A stretch of DNA of 64,000 bases from JALOOB01 sp040766655 (GCA_040766655.1 JAXGQB010000018.1:37138-101137), one strand, 5' to 3'. Shown: positions 1 through 9,627, numbered from the stretch's first letter. The notes: generated by a model not told the origin, from the letters alone. Made by a program: numbers and translations.

Positions 1-2157
1 AGCCCAGCCCGATGGTCGGATACATGCGCGGATCCGCCACCGCGGCCCAGTTGTTCGTGTCGGTCCACAGGTCGACGACGATGATGCGCCGCCGCGCCGC
101 GGCCAGCCGCGCGTCGTGCGTGTTGCCGGCCGCCTCCGGGTTCACGTCGTTGTCCGCCATGCCCGGCATGCCCTCGCTCGCCAGGATCGTCAGCGCCGTG
201 TTCTCCAGGTCGGGCGGCACGAGCAGGTAGCGCGGGCTGGTCAGCCCGCCCAGGCGCTCGCCCGAGTTGACCTCGGCCTGCTTGCGCATGGCCAGCTTGG
301 CCGTGTTCCAGGCCGCGCTCGACAGCGGCAGCGTCGGTCAGGTTGCCGTGGTCCGTGTGGAACAGCGCCTTGCTGTCCGCCAGCGTCGGCCCCACCCCCG
401 CGGTCGTGAAGATGGCCGAGATCGTCTTGCCCAGCGTCAGCCAGGCCGCCTGGGCCAGCGCCCGCGGCGCATTGCGCAGCCGGCCCACGTCGTCCTTGTC
501 CATCGCCTCCAGCGTGATGCCCAGGTAGCCGCCGCGCTTCTGCCAGCTCGCGCTCTCCGCCGCATCGTCCCACGTCAGCTCGGTGTAGGCCGCACCCTCC
601 GACACGACCGGCAGCTCGCCCACCCCGCCCAGCGTGATCCACTTGATGGTCTGCAGCGTGCCGAAGTTGTCGGTCAGCACGATCGGCTGCCACCAGCGCG
701 GGTACTGCTGGAACTCGTTCACCACCACCTTGTTCAGCACGTTGGCCACGATGTTGGCCATCGTGGTCGACGACACGTTCGCCAGCGTGACCCGCTCCGC
801 GTGGAACAGGCCCGTCATCTCGTAGTCGCCCGAGAGGGCCAGGTAGGCCTCCCGGATCCCCGACAGCGGCCGCACCCCGCCCGCGGCGGCCGGCTCTCCA
901 GCAGCGCGCTCAGCGCCTCCGTGATCTGGTCCTGCGAATCGAGCATGCCGCTCACCGTCGGCCGCACCCCCTGCACCGTGCGCGCGGCCTCTTCCTCCGC
1001 CCAGGCCGCCTTGATGCGCGCGATGGCCGCATCGAGCTCCTCGACCGACCACGTCTGCGGCAGGCCGGCCATCACCACCCGCCGCCAGCGTTCGGGCAGC
1101 CCCGACAGCGCCAGGCGGCCGTCGAGCAGTGTCTGCCGCAGCGCCGCCACCATCGGGTGCAGCGCCGCCGCCGTCGGCTGCAGCGCTGCCGCCGACGGCT
1201 GCTGGGCAGCCGCGTCCACTCCGCCCCCCGCCGCCGCTTGCGCGGCCGGCTGCCCAGCAGCTCCCGCGGCAGCCTCTCCCGGCCCGCTCCCCGCGGCCGT
1301 GACTGCGCCTGCAGCGACGCCGCAGCAACTCCTTCTCCAACCGCCGTGCCCGGTACTGCAGCTGCCGTTCCCAGGCCGATCTCCGTCTCCGCTTTCTCAC
1401 CCATTGAATCCCCCTCGTTCAGACCTTCAACCTGCAACCTAGGGCCAGCCGAGGCTGGCACACCTTCAACCTGCAACCTTGAACCTGACTCGGCCGGCGT
1501 GCGAACTTCGTTCGCCCAACCTTCAACCCCGTTCGCGTTCAACACCTGGACAAACTCCCCGCCCGCGGCCGGCCGGTACACCGCATCCACCTGGTCAACC
1601 CGCACGATCTCCGTCACGTCGCGCAGCCCATCCGCGCCGGCCGGCCCAGGCGCACCCAGGGCACCGCGGACAGCCCGATCTCCGGCACCGGCCGGCCCGC
1701 CGCGCGCTCGACCAGCCAGCCGTCCACCAGGCGCCGAACCAGCGCGCGACGTCCGTGTCGGCCAGCCGGTAGTCCGCCACGATCGCCCCTTCCGGCCTCA
1801 TCCCCTCTTCCCAGCGCGCGTGTTCCGTCACGCCCAGCAGCCGCTCCAGCCCCGGATAGCCGTGCTGGCCCGGCAGCGGCCCCGGCGGGTTCAGGAAGCT
1901 CGCCAGGCCGTCGAACTTCGCCGCTGCAGCCTGCAGCACCTCCGGCGCAGCGGATGCCCTTGCCCAGCCACTCGCCCGGCCGGATCAGCACCGCGCAGTA
2001 CACCCGCCCCGGCGGCCCCCGCAGGGGCTCCTGCTGCCGCGCCCAGCTCCCCCTGCAGCGTCACCTGCTCGGGCAGACCTGCCGACGCATCCACCACCTC
2101 GCAGGCCTCCGCCCCATCCGCACCCGGAGGCTCCCGCTCCATCACCGTTTCATCCAT
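1..2157 (-). pseudogene. Prohead protease / major capsid fusion protein, frameshifted and cut by window edge
   Basis: Phage head maturation protease joined to the major capsid protein. The reading is a composite of several frames on the minus strand. A start at 2157 (MDETVMEREPPG) leads into a protease part with the motifs VYCAVLIRPGEWLGKGIRC, PGQHGYPGLERLLGVTEH, PEIGLSAVPWVRLG and VDAVYRPAAGGEFVQVLNA. An Ala/Gln-rich linker (about 1200-1330) follows, then a capsid part that ends beyond base 1 (ALFHTDHGNLTD near 310-360, VVDLWTDTNNWAA near 45-80). HGNL and PAAGGEF are typical of phage protease/capsid fusions. I can place frame changes near 2000, 1930, 1720, 1650, 1300, 890 and 328, so no single ORF covers it. 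It lies downstream of the portal in normal phage order. Family assignment is good; whether it is decay or base-calling error is unknown. Confidence 0.72.
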
Positions 2158-2212
2158 TCCCCGCTCCCTCTTCCCCGGTCCCCGGTTCCCAGTCCCCAGT
2201 CCCCGATCCCCG

Positions 2213-2491
2213 TTACTCGTACGCCACCGTCACCGCCACGCTGCCCGCCACCGACATCACCGCACACCCCAGCGGCAGCGCCACCCGGTCCGCCCAGGCC
2301 GCCGAACCAGCGGCCGGCACCGAGATCTGCAGGTACACGACCGCGCCATCGTAATCCGTGATCACGGCCACCGCGCGTGCGCTGCCGGTCCGTTCGGCCA
2401 CGCACACCGAGGTCAGCACCACCGGCCGCGTCTCAACCACCTCGAACCCGCCCGCTCCCAGAGAGACCACCTGCACCTGACTGACGCCCAT
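2213..2491 (-). CDS. Small phage-region protein of unknown function (92 aa)
   Basis: Start MGVSQVQVVSLG at 2491 is preferred because the upstream extension of the frame translates a repeat arm. It is one of the few prophage frames here without a visible frameshift. The predicted protein is beta-rich, with alternating hydrophobic residues (VVYLQISVPAAG, VMSVAGSVAVTVAYE), no transmembrane segment and no cysteine. It lies between the Zn-ribbon gene and the protease/capsid gene on the same strand, so a head-assembly or decoration role is possible. That is inferred from position only; I do not recognise the family. Confidence 0.5.
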   Translation of the reverse strand: MGVSQVQVVSLGAGGFEVVETRPVVLTSVCVAERTGSARAVAVITDYDGAVVYLQISVPAAGSAAWADRVALPLGCAVMSVAGSVAVTVAYE

Positions 2492-2504
2492 CACGCCCCC
2501 CCTG

Positions 2505-2613
2505 CCATTGAAAATCACAGATTGAAGATTGAAGATTCCGGAGCCTGCTGCCGACGGCTGGCCCTGGCTATCCACAGTCCCAATCTTCAATCTTCAATTT
2601 TCAATCTTCAATC
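2505..2613. repeat. Heptamer hairpin repeat, copy 1
   Basis: The left arm (2519-2537, AGATTGAAGATTGAAGATT) is complementary over 18 of 19 positions to 2582-2600. The right arm is tandem TTCAATC/TTCAATT heptamers (2581-2613). The 44-base core (2538-2581) is shared with copy 2. The minus-strand Zn-ribbon ORF stops inside the right arm. Confidence 0.85.
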
Positions 2614-2982
2614 GCTCGCCGCCGCGGTCGGGTCGAACAACTGCAGCTGCACCGAGTCGCCCAGCGCCCAGGCCGGCGACGCGTCCCCCTGCTCCCGCGC
2701 CTGCCCGATGAGGCGGTGCAGTTCCGTGTTGTCCGGCAGCGTCAGGGGGTCCCGCCAGTACCAGCGCAACATGTCCCGTGTTTCCACGATGAGGACCGCC
2801 TCCACGCCGCAGACGCACCGATCCACGTCGCCCCCGCGCTGCCACGTCAGGTCCACCCACCGCCCGCACATCGGACAGCGCCCCTGGCACACCACGCCCT
2901 TGCGGTCAGCGCCGCTCTGCCGCGCCCCGGGTAAGGCGTTCCGCCGCCCCGCCGGGCCATCCACCGGCCTGCCATTCACCAT
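2608..2982 (-). CDS. Small zinc-ribbon-like phage protein
   Basis: About 124 residues from ATG 2982, which is preceded by a GGGGG-rich ribosome binding stretch. It carries two cysteine pairs, CPMCGRWVDLTW and DRCVCGVEA, about 20 residues apart, which fits a rubredoxin/zinc-ribbon knuckle. An acidic/aromatic stretch follows (MLRWYWRDPLTLPDNTELH). It is encoded between portal and protease/capsid, a slot often held by small connector or regulatory proteins, but the family is not recognised. The stop codon lies inside hairpin repeat copy 1. Confidence 0.5.
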   Translation of the reverse strand: MVNGRPVDGPAGRRNALPGARQSGADRKGVVCQGRCPMCGRWVDLTWQRGGDVDRCVCGVEAVLIVETRDMLRWYWRDPLTLPDNTELHRLIGQAREQGDASPAWALGDSVQLQLFDPTAAASD

Positions 2983-3010
2983 CGCCACCCCCTCCGCCGC
3001 CGCCTTGCGG

Positions 3011-3161
3011 CGATTGAAGATTGAAGATCACAGATTGAAGATTCCGGAGCCTGCATTCAACGGCTGGCTCTGGCAATCAACAGCCCCGATCTTCCTTCTT
3101 CCGTCTTCCTTCTTCCATCGGCGATCCCAATCTTCAATTTTCAATCTTCAATTTTCAATCG
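3011..3161. repeat. Heptamer hairpin repeat, copy 2
   Basis: GATTGAAGATTGAAGAT arms at 3012-3052 face (TTCAATC/T)n heptamers at 3128-3160. The core resembles copy 1 (GGAGCCTGC, then ACGGCTGGC, then CTGGC) and carries an extra cttcc-rich run at 3089-3117. The portal reading frame stops inside the right arm. Confidence 0.85.
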
Positions 3162-4506
3162 TCCCGCCGGCGATCATCTCCGCGAGTTCTTCTTCGCCGA
3201 CGCTCTCCCCCGCGAACTTGAGCACCGTGCGGACCACCAGCCGGCGCCAGGCCTCGCCGCCCACGCCCTGCCCCGCCACCGACTGCAGCGCGCTGGCGAT
3301 CTGGGCCGCACCGCCGCCCAGGTCCGAGTTGTCCGAGGGCGAGATGTCCGGCAGGGAGAGGTGCACGTCCCCCAGCGTCGCCACGGCGCCCCGGATCTTG
3401 CCGAGCCGTACCGCCCGGTTGTAGGCCGTCAGGGCGATCTGCGCCAGCATGGCGCCGAAGTGCTGCTGCCGCGCCCGCATGAAGCGGGAGCGCTGCTCCG
3501 CCATGGCCCGCGCGGTGGCCAGGTTGGCCTCCTCGCCCTCGCCCATGTCCACCAGCCCCACGCCCGGCCCGCCGGCCACGATCATCCAGCGCAGCGCCCG
3601 CCCGTCCGCGGCCGCATCCGCCGCGTGCAGGTTCGGCGCCAGCGCCTCCCACTGCTCGTTGTCCCGGTCGATCACCAGCAGCGTGCCCGACTCCGGCGCG
3701 TGGCTCAGCTCCGCCCGCCGCCGCGGCAGCAGCGCGCCCGGCACCTTGACCAGCCACAGGAACGCGTGCACCCCCGCGCTCAGCCGCAGCCGGTCCTCCA
3801 GCCAGCGGCTGTAGCGCCGCAGCCACGGCAAGATGCTGGCCAGGTCGCTCTCCCCCCGCACGCACCCCACCGGCCGGTTCACCGCGAAATGCAGACACAC
3901 CGGCTTTGGCCGGTCTGCCTGCGCGCCATCCTCTTCCGGCGCATCGACGTCCGGGTGGCCCGCCGCCAGCCACCGCCGGCCGCCGGGGTAGTCCGGGTCC
4001 GCCGGCCCCACCATCTCGTGGTAGGCCAGTTCGGTCTCGTAGTCGCCGGCCGCGCACTCGACGCGATCCACGCTCGACGCCGGCAGCGCGCGCACGTACG
4101 ACATGCCGTCCGCCGGGTTCATGTGCAGGGTGACGAAGAGCTCGCCCGAGCGCGCAGCTCGTCGCACAGCTCGTACTGGCGCAGCGCCAGGTGGTTCTGC
4201 TCGTGGCTCCAGAAGGCGGTAAGGAACTCGGCCAGCTGGGCTCGTCCGCCGTCAGCGCGATCCCGTCCCCGCAGACGAACGACGTGACCAGCGACACCAG
4301 CCGCCGCGCCATCGGGTTGCGCCGCCACACCTCGCGGGCGTCGGAGAACTCCTGCGCCAGTTCATCCCACAGCTTGTCGAGTTCCGTGCCGCCGAGCCCA
4401 GCCGCGCCAGCCCGTCGCCCTCGCGCCCCGGGTCTACCGCCTCCACCCGCGCCAGCCGCAGCACCCACGCCGCCGCCCCCCTGGCCGCCCTCTGCCACCA
4501 CCGCAT
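3148..4506 (-). pseudogene. Phage portal protein, frameshifted
   Basis: The dodecameric DNA-entry portal of the phage head. Composite reading: a start at 4506 (MRWWQRAARGAAAWVLRL), a frame change near 4400, then GTELDKLWDELAQEFSDARE and NPMARRLVSLVTSFVCGDG. A second change near 4240 leads to AEFLTAFWSHEQNHLALRQY, and a third near 4150 leads to a long open stretch down to 3148 with portal-like text (LFVTLHMNPADGMSYVRALP, YHEMVGPADPDYPGG, LPDISPSDNSDLGG). Length once repaired is about 450 residues, normal for a portal. It sits directly after the large terminase. The function call rests on gene order plus the early D-G/P-loop-free alpha/beta pattern typical of portals. It is not translated whole as it stands. 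Confidence 0.62.
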
Positions 4507-4539
4507 CGCCACTACCTCCGCCGCTTCGCCGCCGAACCG

Positions 4540-4641
4540 GGAAAATTGAAGATTGAAAATTGAGAGTACCGCAGGGCGCGGCCAACCTTCAACCGGAGGC
4601 CGGCTCGTAATCTTCAATTCTTAATCTTCAATCTTCAATCG
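4540..4641. repeat. Heptamer hairpin repeat, copy 3
   Basis: Left arm 4542-4563 (AAAATTGAAGATTGAAAATT) and right arm 4609-4640 with AATCTTCAATT and AATCTTCAATCTTCAATC. The core differs from copies 1 and 2. The large terminase frame ends in the right arm (…RRLKIED stop). Confidence 0.82.
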
Positions 4642-6227
4642 TCTCACCATCCACCGGTTTCGCGCGTGTCGATCCGAAACGCCGGCGGCGCCCAGCCGGC
4701 CGACTCCCCGGTCACCGCGCAGTAGCGCGGCCGCCACGGCCAGGCACCACGCCATGGCGCGGTCGTCGTGGTCGCCCGGCGGCGCGGAGAGCGTGCTGCC
4801 CGAGAGGGCCATCAGCTGCCGGTGGGTCTCCCGGTCCCGCACCTGGGGCGACCCGTCGCGCAGCAGGTCCGCGCCGGCCGCCACCGCCACCGGCTTCCCC
4901 TTCGCCGACGACAGCCACCCCGGCCGGCCGTCCAGCCCCGTCAGCACGCTGGCCGCGCCCCCCTCGCGCAGCGCCAGCAGCACGGCATGCCCGTGGTTGT
5001 TGCGCTCGACCAGGATGCCGGCGCTGTAGTACTCCCCCAGCTCCTGCAGGCCAGCGGCGAACACCGCCGGCTCGAAGCGGCCCGCCCACACCGCCGCCTG
5101 GTCGCCGGAGTACGCATCCAGCACGCACGCCGCGCTCTCGTCCGACTGCGGATTGCCCTCCGCCGGGTCCGCCCCGATCACATACGCCCGCCCCGGCCGC
5201 GGCCCCTCCCAGATCGCCAGCCCCCGCAGGCGCGGCGCGCTGGGGTGCGCGGCCGCCGGCGTCCCCGGCGAGGATTGCGCCGCCAGTTCCTCCACGAACG
5301 CGAAGCGCGGCGCCGGGTCGTCCGTCACGCCACCGGCCATGTCAGTCCCCCCCACGAGGCGAGCCACCCCGGTAGCATCAGCCCGATCCAGCCACTCAGC
5401 AGCAAAGCGAGCATCGGCGGCCAGAGGCGCCAGAGCTTCCACGTCCGAGGCCGGATATTCCGCATACAGCGAGTCCAGGTGCCCGGAGCGCGCCAGGATG
5501 TCGCGGCGCACGCCCCGTACCACGCCGCGTCGCGCTCCGGCCGCGCGGTCCAGGGCAGGAAGATGGGCCGGTAGTCGTTCTCGCCGGCCTTGGCGGCCTG
5601 GTAGATGCGCTTGAACGCGCTGCCCGGGCTCGCCTTGTCCACCGTGGAGAGCAGGACCAGCTGGCCGCCGGCGTCGATCGTCGGCTTGACGGCGTCAAGC
5701 AGCGGGGCGAGGTCGCAGTAGTCCGCCTCGTCGACCACAGCCAGCGTGCCCGTGTACGATCGTCCCCCCGTGGTGGGAAACGCCAGCGCCGCGGATCCAT
5801 TCGTGAGTCGGAATTCATGCGCATTCTCCGCCAGCACCGCCTGCGCGGTCATCCACGGTGGCAGCCGGCCGTAGATGCCGCGCAGGCGGAAGCTGAGCAA
5901 ATTGACCGCCTCGGCGTCGCGCTTGGAGAAGAACAGCACCGTCGCGGCCGGCTGAAACAGCATCAACCACAGGCCGTAGGCCACCGTGAGCCACGACATG
6001 CCCAGCTGCCGGGCCTTGAGCATGACGACCAGGCGCTCGCCCTGCAGCGCATCGGCCACCGCGAGCTGCGCCGGCCACAGCTGGAACCGCAGCCACGTCC
6101 GCGCCGACGCGTCGTAGACCTGCGCCCAGTGGTCGCACCAGTAGCCGAACGACACCGCACACGTCGCCCATTCACGCTGCTCCGGGGTCGTCGTCTGCTT
6201 CGTCACCCACGCTCTGCCCCTCGCCAA
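4621..6227 (-). pseudogene. terL: Phage terminase large subunit, one frameshift
   Basis: The packaging motor and head-filling nuclease. The N-terminal ATPase half reads from 6227 (or GTG 6206), with Walker A-like KARQLGMSW and Walker B LAVVDEADYCD. The frame changes near 5520 (…RDAAWY | RRDILARSGHLDSL). The nuclease half then runs to 4621 with GADPAEGNPQSDES, VERNNHG and DHDDRAMAW, the RNase H-like metal-binding residues normal for TerL. The repaired length is about 535 residues, as expected. It overlaps the DUF5681 gene by about 55 bases at the 5' end, as small and large terminase genes often do. All catalytic motifs survive; only the single shift breaks it. Confidence 0.85.
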
Positions 6228-6606
6228 GCAGTCCTGCGAGACCGCCGGCCGCCCCCCTGGCCGCCAGGCGCCACTCGCCGACCCGCGCCACCGCGCCCCC
6301 CAGCAGCGCGGCCATGTCGTCCCCGCTCAGCGTGCGCACCCGCCCCTCGACCGACGCCTGGACCACCTCGACCGGCTTGCCGTCCATGTACTCGATCAGC
6401 AGCCGGGCCGCGGCCAGGTTGCCGTCCAGCGCCAGGGTGAAGAGGATGCGCACCAGCCGCTCCACCCGGCTGTACGTCGCCTGCTCGTCCCCGTCGTCGA
6501 ACAGCACCCGCTCGCGCGCGATCGTCCGCGCCAGCTCCGCCACCGTCCGCCCGCGCCGCGGCCGGCCGTTGGGGTTGCCCGACTGGCCCGCCACCCACTT
6601 AGCCAC
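6172..6606 (-). CDS. DUF5681-type protein, candidate small terminase
   Basis: The frame is open from 6660, but GTG 6606 is favoured. It overlaps the stop of the HTH gene upstream and gives the usual short N-terminus before the signature WVAGQSGNPNGRPRRGR, characteristic of DUF5681 phage proteins that lie next to terL. The rest is helical (TVAELARTIARERVLFDD, RLVRILFTLALDGNLAAARL), with a disordered acidic tail. It would bind DNA and present it to TerL. The direct 5' neighbour position supports this, but the exact function of DUF5681 is not established. Confidence 0.65.
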   Translation of the reverse strand: MAKWVAGQSGNPNGRPRRGRTVAELARTIARERVLFDDGDEQATYSRVERLVRILFTLALDGNLAAARLLIEYMDGKPVEVVQASVEGRVRTLSGDDMAALLGGAVARVGEWRLAARGAAGGLAGLLGEGQSVGDEADDDPGAA

Positions 6607-6885
6607 CGGCGGGCCCTTTAACCTGTTGACCGACCGCGCAGCGGGAAGGGCAACAGGCATACACCCGCCGCAGCTCCTCCACCGTCACCACCCCGTGCGC
6701 GACGCACCAGCCCACCAGCGCGGCCTGCGACCGCGTGCCGTCGTGCGCAGCGTCCGGCTGATGCGGTGGCGCACCGCGCCCTCCGACAGGCCGAGGTCCT
6801 GCGCGATCTCGCCCACCCCGCGATCCAGCGCGATCATCTGCGCCAGCTCCCGCTGCTTCCTGCGCAACCTGGGACTCCCCTGCAC
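6599..6885 (-). pseudogene. LuxR-type helix-turn-helix regulator, frameshifted
   Basis: GTG 6885, preceded by GGGGGAGAG, starts a GerE/LuxR-like domain: QRELAQMIALDRGVGEIAQD, then LGLSEGAVRHRISRTLR. The frame changes near 6750 and continues as RSQAALVGWCVAHGVVTVEE, the normal last helix of the fold. About 90 residues in all, a bare DNA-binding domain with no receiver. It overlaps the next gene at its stop. It probably controlled the packaging genes of the prophage (inference). The single frameshift makes it non-functional as read. Confidence 0.6.
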
Positions 6886-7019
6886 GGCTCTCCCCCGGAA
6901 AACAAAAAGGGGCAACCGCACGCGCGCAAACGCGTACGGTTGCCCCGGGATCTCGCACCACGGACAGGCGCTACACTACGACCGCTTCCCCGACTCTCGC
7001 TACAGACCCAGCCCCGCGC

Positions 7020-7235
7020 TTATTCGGTTGTCGCTGCGCCCCACACCATGTCCGCCGCCGGCGGCAGATCGTCGTCCAGCCGCAGCTGCAGCCGCCGGAT
7101 CTTGCCGCCGCGCACCACCACCAGCACGCAGCCGTCGCCCCCCTGGGCGAGGATCAACTCGATACTTCTGGCAAAGCGTTGGAGAAAGAATGAGGAGAAC
7201 TGCAGCCTCGGCTTCCGCGTTGGACTCGTTTGCAT
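7020..7235 (-). CDS. Small basic protein of unknown function at prophage edge
   Basis: 71 residues, start MQTSPTRKPRLQFSSFFLQR. The core is FARSIELILAQGGDGCVLVV, then VRGGKIRRLQLRLDDDLPP. Basic N-terminus, alpha then beta pattern, no cysteine pairs. It is the first gene of the leftward run, transcribed away from the recombinase gene. A TATACT box on the minus strand (7283-7278) could serve it, with a weak -35. Function unknown; coding status is moderately likely from the frame-specific composition. Confidence 0.4.
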   Translation of the reverse strand: MQTSPTRKPRLQFSSFFLQRFARSIELILAQGGDGCVLVVVRGGKIRRLQLRLDDDLPPAADMVWGAATTE

Positions 7236-7313
7236 GGCGCTCCGTATCCATCCTCATCGCCTGGCACCCTCACAAAAAGTATAGCACAGATGTCTCAAAG
7301 TGAACCGGCATAT

Positions 7314-7343
7314 TTGACCCGGATCGCGCGGATGTTCTATAAT
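7314..7343 (+). promoter_or_regulatory. Sigma70-type promoter for the recombinase gene
   Basis: TTGACC (7314-7319), 18-base spacer, TATAAT (7338-7343), 54 bases before the recombinase ATG. The gene also has a GGGAGG ribosome binding site at 7384-7389. Confidence 0.75.
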
Positions 7344-7396
7344 GGGTACCGATTTATGGGCGAAATCGGAAGCCGTCGCACCCCGGGAGGATCGCC

Positions 7397-8431
7397 ATGA
7401 CCGCCGACACCGCACTCATTCCCCTGCCGTCAGAGCCCGAACGCGCGCTCGATCTGGCCGGCCGCGTGGCCAACGCGCACGCCGCGGCCGCACTGTTCGC
7501 CGACTACCGCAGCCGCCGCGCGCCCAACACCCTGCGCCGGCAGGACAACGCCCTGGCACTCTTCGCCGCCTACCTGGTCGCCGCCAGTATACCGCAGTCG
7601 CCTACGGCCGCCGCGCTGTCTGCGGACCCGGCCGCCTGGCGCGGGGCGACATGGGGTCTCGTCGCCGGCTTCACGCGCTGGCTGCTCGGGCAGGGCTACG
7701 CCATCGGCACGGTCAACGGCGCGCTCTCGACCGTCAAGGTCTACGCCCGCCTGGCCATGCAGGCCGGCAGCCTGGACCGGGCCGAGTACGTCGCCATCCG
7801 CGCGGTGCAGGGCTACGGCCGCACCGAGGGCAAGCGGGTGGACGAGGCGCGGCCGGCCGCGCGCGTCGGGACCAAGAAGGCCGAGCCGGTCCCGCTCACG
7901 TGGGAGCAGATCCACCGGCTCAAGACGCAGCCCAACACGCCCCAGGGCCGGCGCGACGCGCTGTTGCTCTGCCTGCTCCTGGATCACGGCCTGCGGGTGG
8001 GTGAGGTCAGCCGGCTGCAGGTGAGCGACCTGGACCTGGCGCTGGGCGAGCTGCGCTTCTACCGGCCCAAGGTAGACCGGACGCAGCTGCACCGCCTCAC
8101 GGCCGACGCGCGCCGGGCGGCAAAGGCCTACGCGGCCGCGGGCGACATGCCGGTGGAGGGTCCGCTGCTGCGCGGGTCGCGGCGCGGGGGCCGGCTGACG
8201 GGCGCCGGCATGAGCGAGCGCGCGATCACCGCGCGCGTGCGCGAGCTGGGCGCGGCGGTCGGGGTGGCCGGCTTGAGCGCGCACGACCTGCGGCACGCGT
8301 GGGCGACGCGCGCCGCGCGCAACGGCACGCCGCTCGACCGGCTGCAGGATGCGGGGGGGTGGTCGAGTCCGGCGATGCCGCTGAGGTACGTGGAGGCCGC
8401 GCGGGTGGCGAATGAGGGGGTGAGGGTGTAG
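7397..8431 (+). CDS. Tyrosine recombinase / integrase
   Basis: 344-residue site-specific recombinase. The N-terminal SAM-like DNA-binding domain covers about 25-130 (NTLRRQDNALALFAAYL, TVNGALSTVKVYARLAM) and the catalytic domain about 165-344. Catalytic residues are visible in order: R200 (HGLRVGEVSRL), K225, H296/R299/H300 (SAHDLRHAWATRA), W322 in place of the second His (GGWSS) and nucleophile Y331 (MPLRYVEAA). The gene is intact, unlike the prophage genes beside it. It has a strong promoter and ribosome binding site. Its last 170 bases are repeated three times downstream, each time after a cargo gene. It could belong to the prophage or drive the cassette array; the repeats favour the latter. 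No extra IntI-specific patch could be verified by eye. Confidence 0.93.
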   Translation: MTADTALIPLPSEPERALDLAGRVANAHAAAALFADYRSRRAPNTLRRQDNALALFAAYLVAASIPQSPTAAALSADPAAWRGATWGLVAGFTRWLLGQGYAIGTVNGALSTVKVYARLAMQAGSLDRAEYVAIRAVQGYGRTEGKRVDEARPAARVGTKKAEPVPLTWEQIHRLKTQPNTPQGRRDALLLCLLLDHGLRVGEVSRLQVSDLDLALGELRFYRPKVDRTQLHRLTADARRAAKAYAAAGDMPVEGPLLRGSRRGGRLTGAGMSERAITARVRELGAAVGVAGLSAHDLRHAWATRAARNGTPLDRLQDAGGWSSPAMPLRYVEAARVANEGVRV

Positions 8432-8521
8432 ACGCAGTCATTGTTGGCCGACGCGGTCTGCATGGGCGAGGAACTGGAGCGCTCAACGCTCACCGGTCTC
8501 AGTGCCAGCGTCTCGTCATGA

Positions 8522-8551
8522 TTGGGTCCGACCGCGCGACTGTGCTACACT
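8522..8551 (+). promoter_or_regulatory. Promoter of cargo gene 1
   Basis: TTGGGT (8522-8527), 18 bases, TACACT (8546-8551). A ribosome binding site AAGGAGG lies near 8611, before ATG 8623. The cargo gene therefore carries its own promoter. Confidence 0.5.
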
Positions 8552-8622
8552 CCGCCTGAGCACCTCACCTGCACTTCCCAGAACCGCGTGACCACTGTTG
8601 CTTCATCGCAAGGAGGACAAGG

Positions 8623-9627
8623 ATGGACAAGCGTCACCCAGAGCAGCGAGCCGCCGACCTTCAGGCACATGCGCCCGTCTTCGACATGACCATGCCGATG
8701 CTGCAGCGCTCCGACCTGACCCTCTTCTGGAAGGCCCTGGAGAGGATGCGGGCGAGCGGGTATCGCTACGTCTCACTGACGATCGCCGCTGATCACACCG
8801 GCACAGGGGAGACGCTGCGCAATATCGTCTACCTCCGCGCGCTGCTGGCCCGGCGCCCGTGGCTTCGTCTGGCCCGCAGCGTCGCCGATATTCAGGGCGC
8901 AGCCGCTGAAGGCAAGTTGGCCGTCGGCCTGAACTTCCAGGGCACCGTGCCGATCGGCCGACGCCTGCAGCTGATCCCCATCTTCTACAAGCTGGGCATC
9001 CGTCACATGCTGATCGCCTACAACTCGCGGAACCGAGTGGGTTCCGGGTGTCACGACGCGGTGGACGAAGGGCTCACGCCGTTCGGCCGGGCGGTGATCC
9101 AGACCATGAATCGCGTGGGCATGCTGGTCGACGTCGCGCACACGGGCTATCGAACATCCCTGGAGACGATCGAGGCGTCCAGCGCGCCGGTCGTTGTCAG
9201 CCATGGCAATGTCTGGGCGCTTCACCAGCATCCGCGCTGTTACCGCGACGAGCAAATCAAGGCGGTAGCCGCGTCAGGAGGCGTTTTCGGCATCACTGGG
9301 TTCGGCCTCTTCCTGGGGCCAGGCGATGCCACAGTCGAGCAGTTCGTGCGGCACCTCGATCACGTCGTGCAACTGGTTGGCTCGCAGCACGTCGGCTACG
9401 GCTTCGACTACGTCTACGACATGCCCGCCTTTCAGACCTACGCCGCCGCTGAGGCGGCCAAGTTCCCCGAAGCAGGCGGCTATCACGGCGCTCGACTCAC
9501 CCAGCTGGAAATCGAACAAACGCCGCAGATAACCGAGGCTCTTCTCAGGCGAGGTTATTCAGACGAGGACGTACAAGCTATCCTCGGGGGCAACTGGCTG
9601 CGAGTACTCGCTCAGGTCTGGCGCTGA
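8623..9627 (+). CDS. Peptidase M19 (membrane dipeptidase) homologue lacking zinc ligands
   Basis: 334 residues with the TIM-barrel layout of renal/membrane dipeptidases: FYKLGIRHMLIAYNSRNRVG (about 121-140), MLVDVAHTGYRTSLETIEAS (167-186) and APVVVSHGN (188-196). His173 and His194 match the two histidine zinc ligands of M19. The other ligands appear lost. The N-terminal HxD motif is replaced by VFDMTMP (19-25), and the bridging Glu in the usual EG motif is Gln106 (NFQG). No signal peptide, so cytoplasmic. It is probably not a standard di-zinc dipeptidase; it may bind one metal, or use another chemistry as other non-peptidase M19 relatives do (inference). It is the first cargo gene after the recombinase and is followed within 20 bases by a recombinase-tail repeat. 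Confidence 0.8.
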   Translation: MDKRHPEQRAADLQAHAPVFDMTMPMLQRSDLTLFWKALERMRASGYRYVSLTIAADHTGTGETLRNIVYLRALLARRPWLRLARSVADIQGAAAEGKLAVGLNFQGTVPIGRRLQLIPIFYKLGIRHMLIAYNSRNRVGSGCHDAVDEGLTPFGRAVIQTMNRVGMLVDVAHTGYRTSLETIEASSAPVVVSHGNVWALHQHPRCYRDEQIKAVAASGGVFGITGFGLFLGPGDATVEQFVRHLDHVVQLVGSQHVGYGFDYVYDMPAFQTYAAAEAAKFPEAGGYHGARLTQLEIEQTPQITEALLRRGYSDEDVQAILGGNWLRVLAQVWR

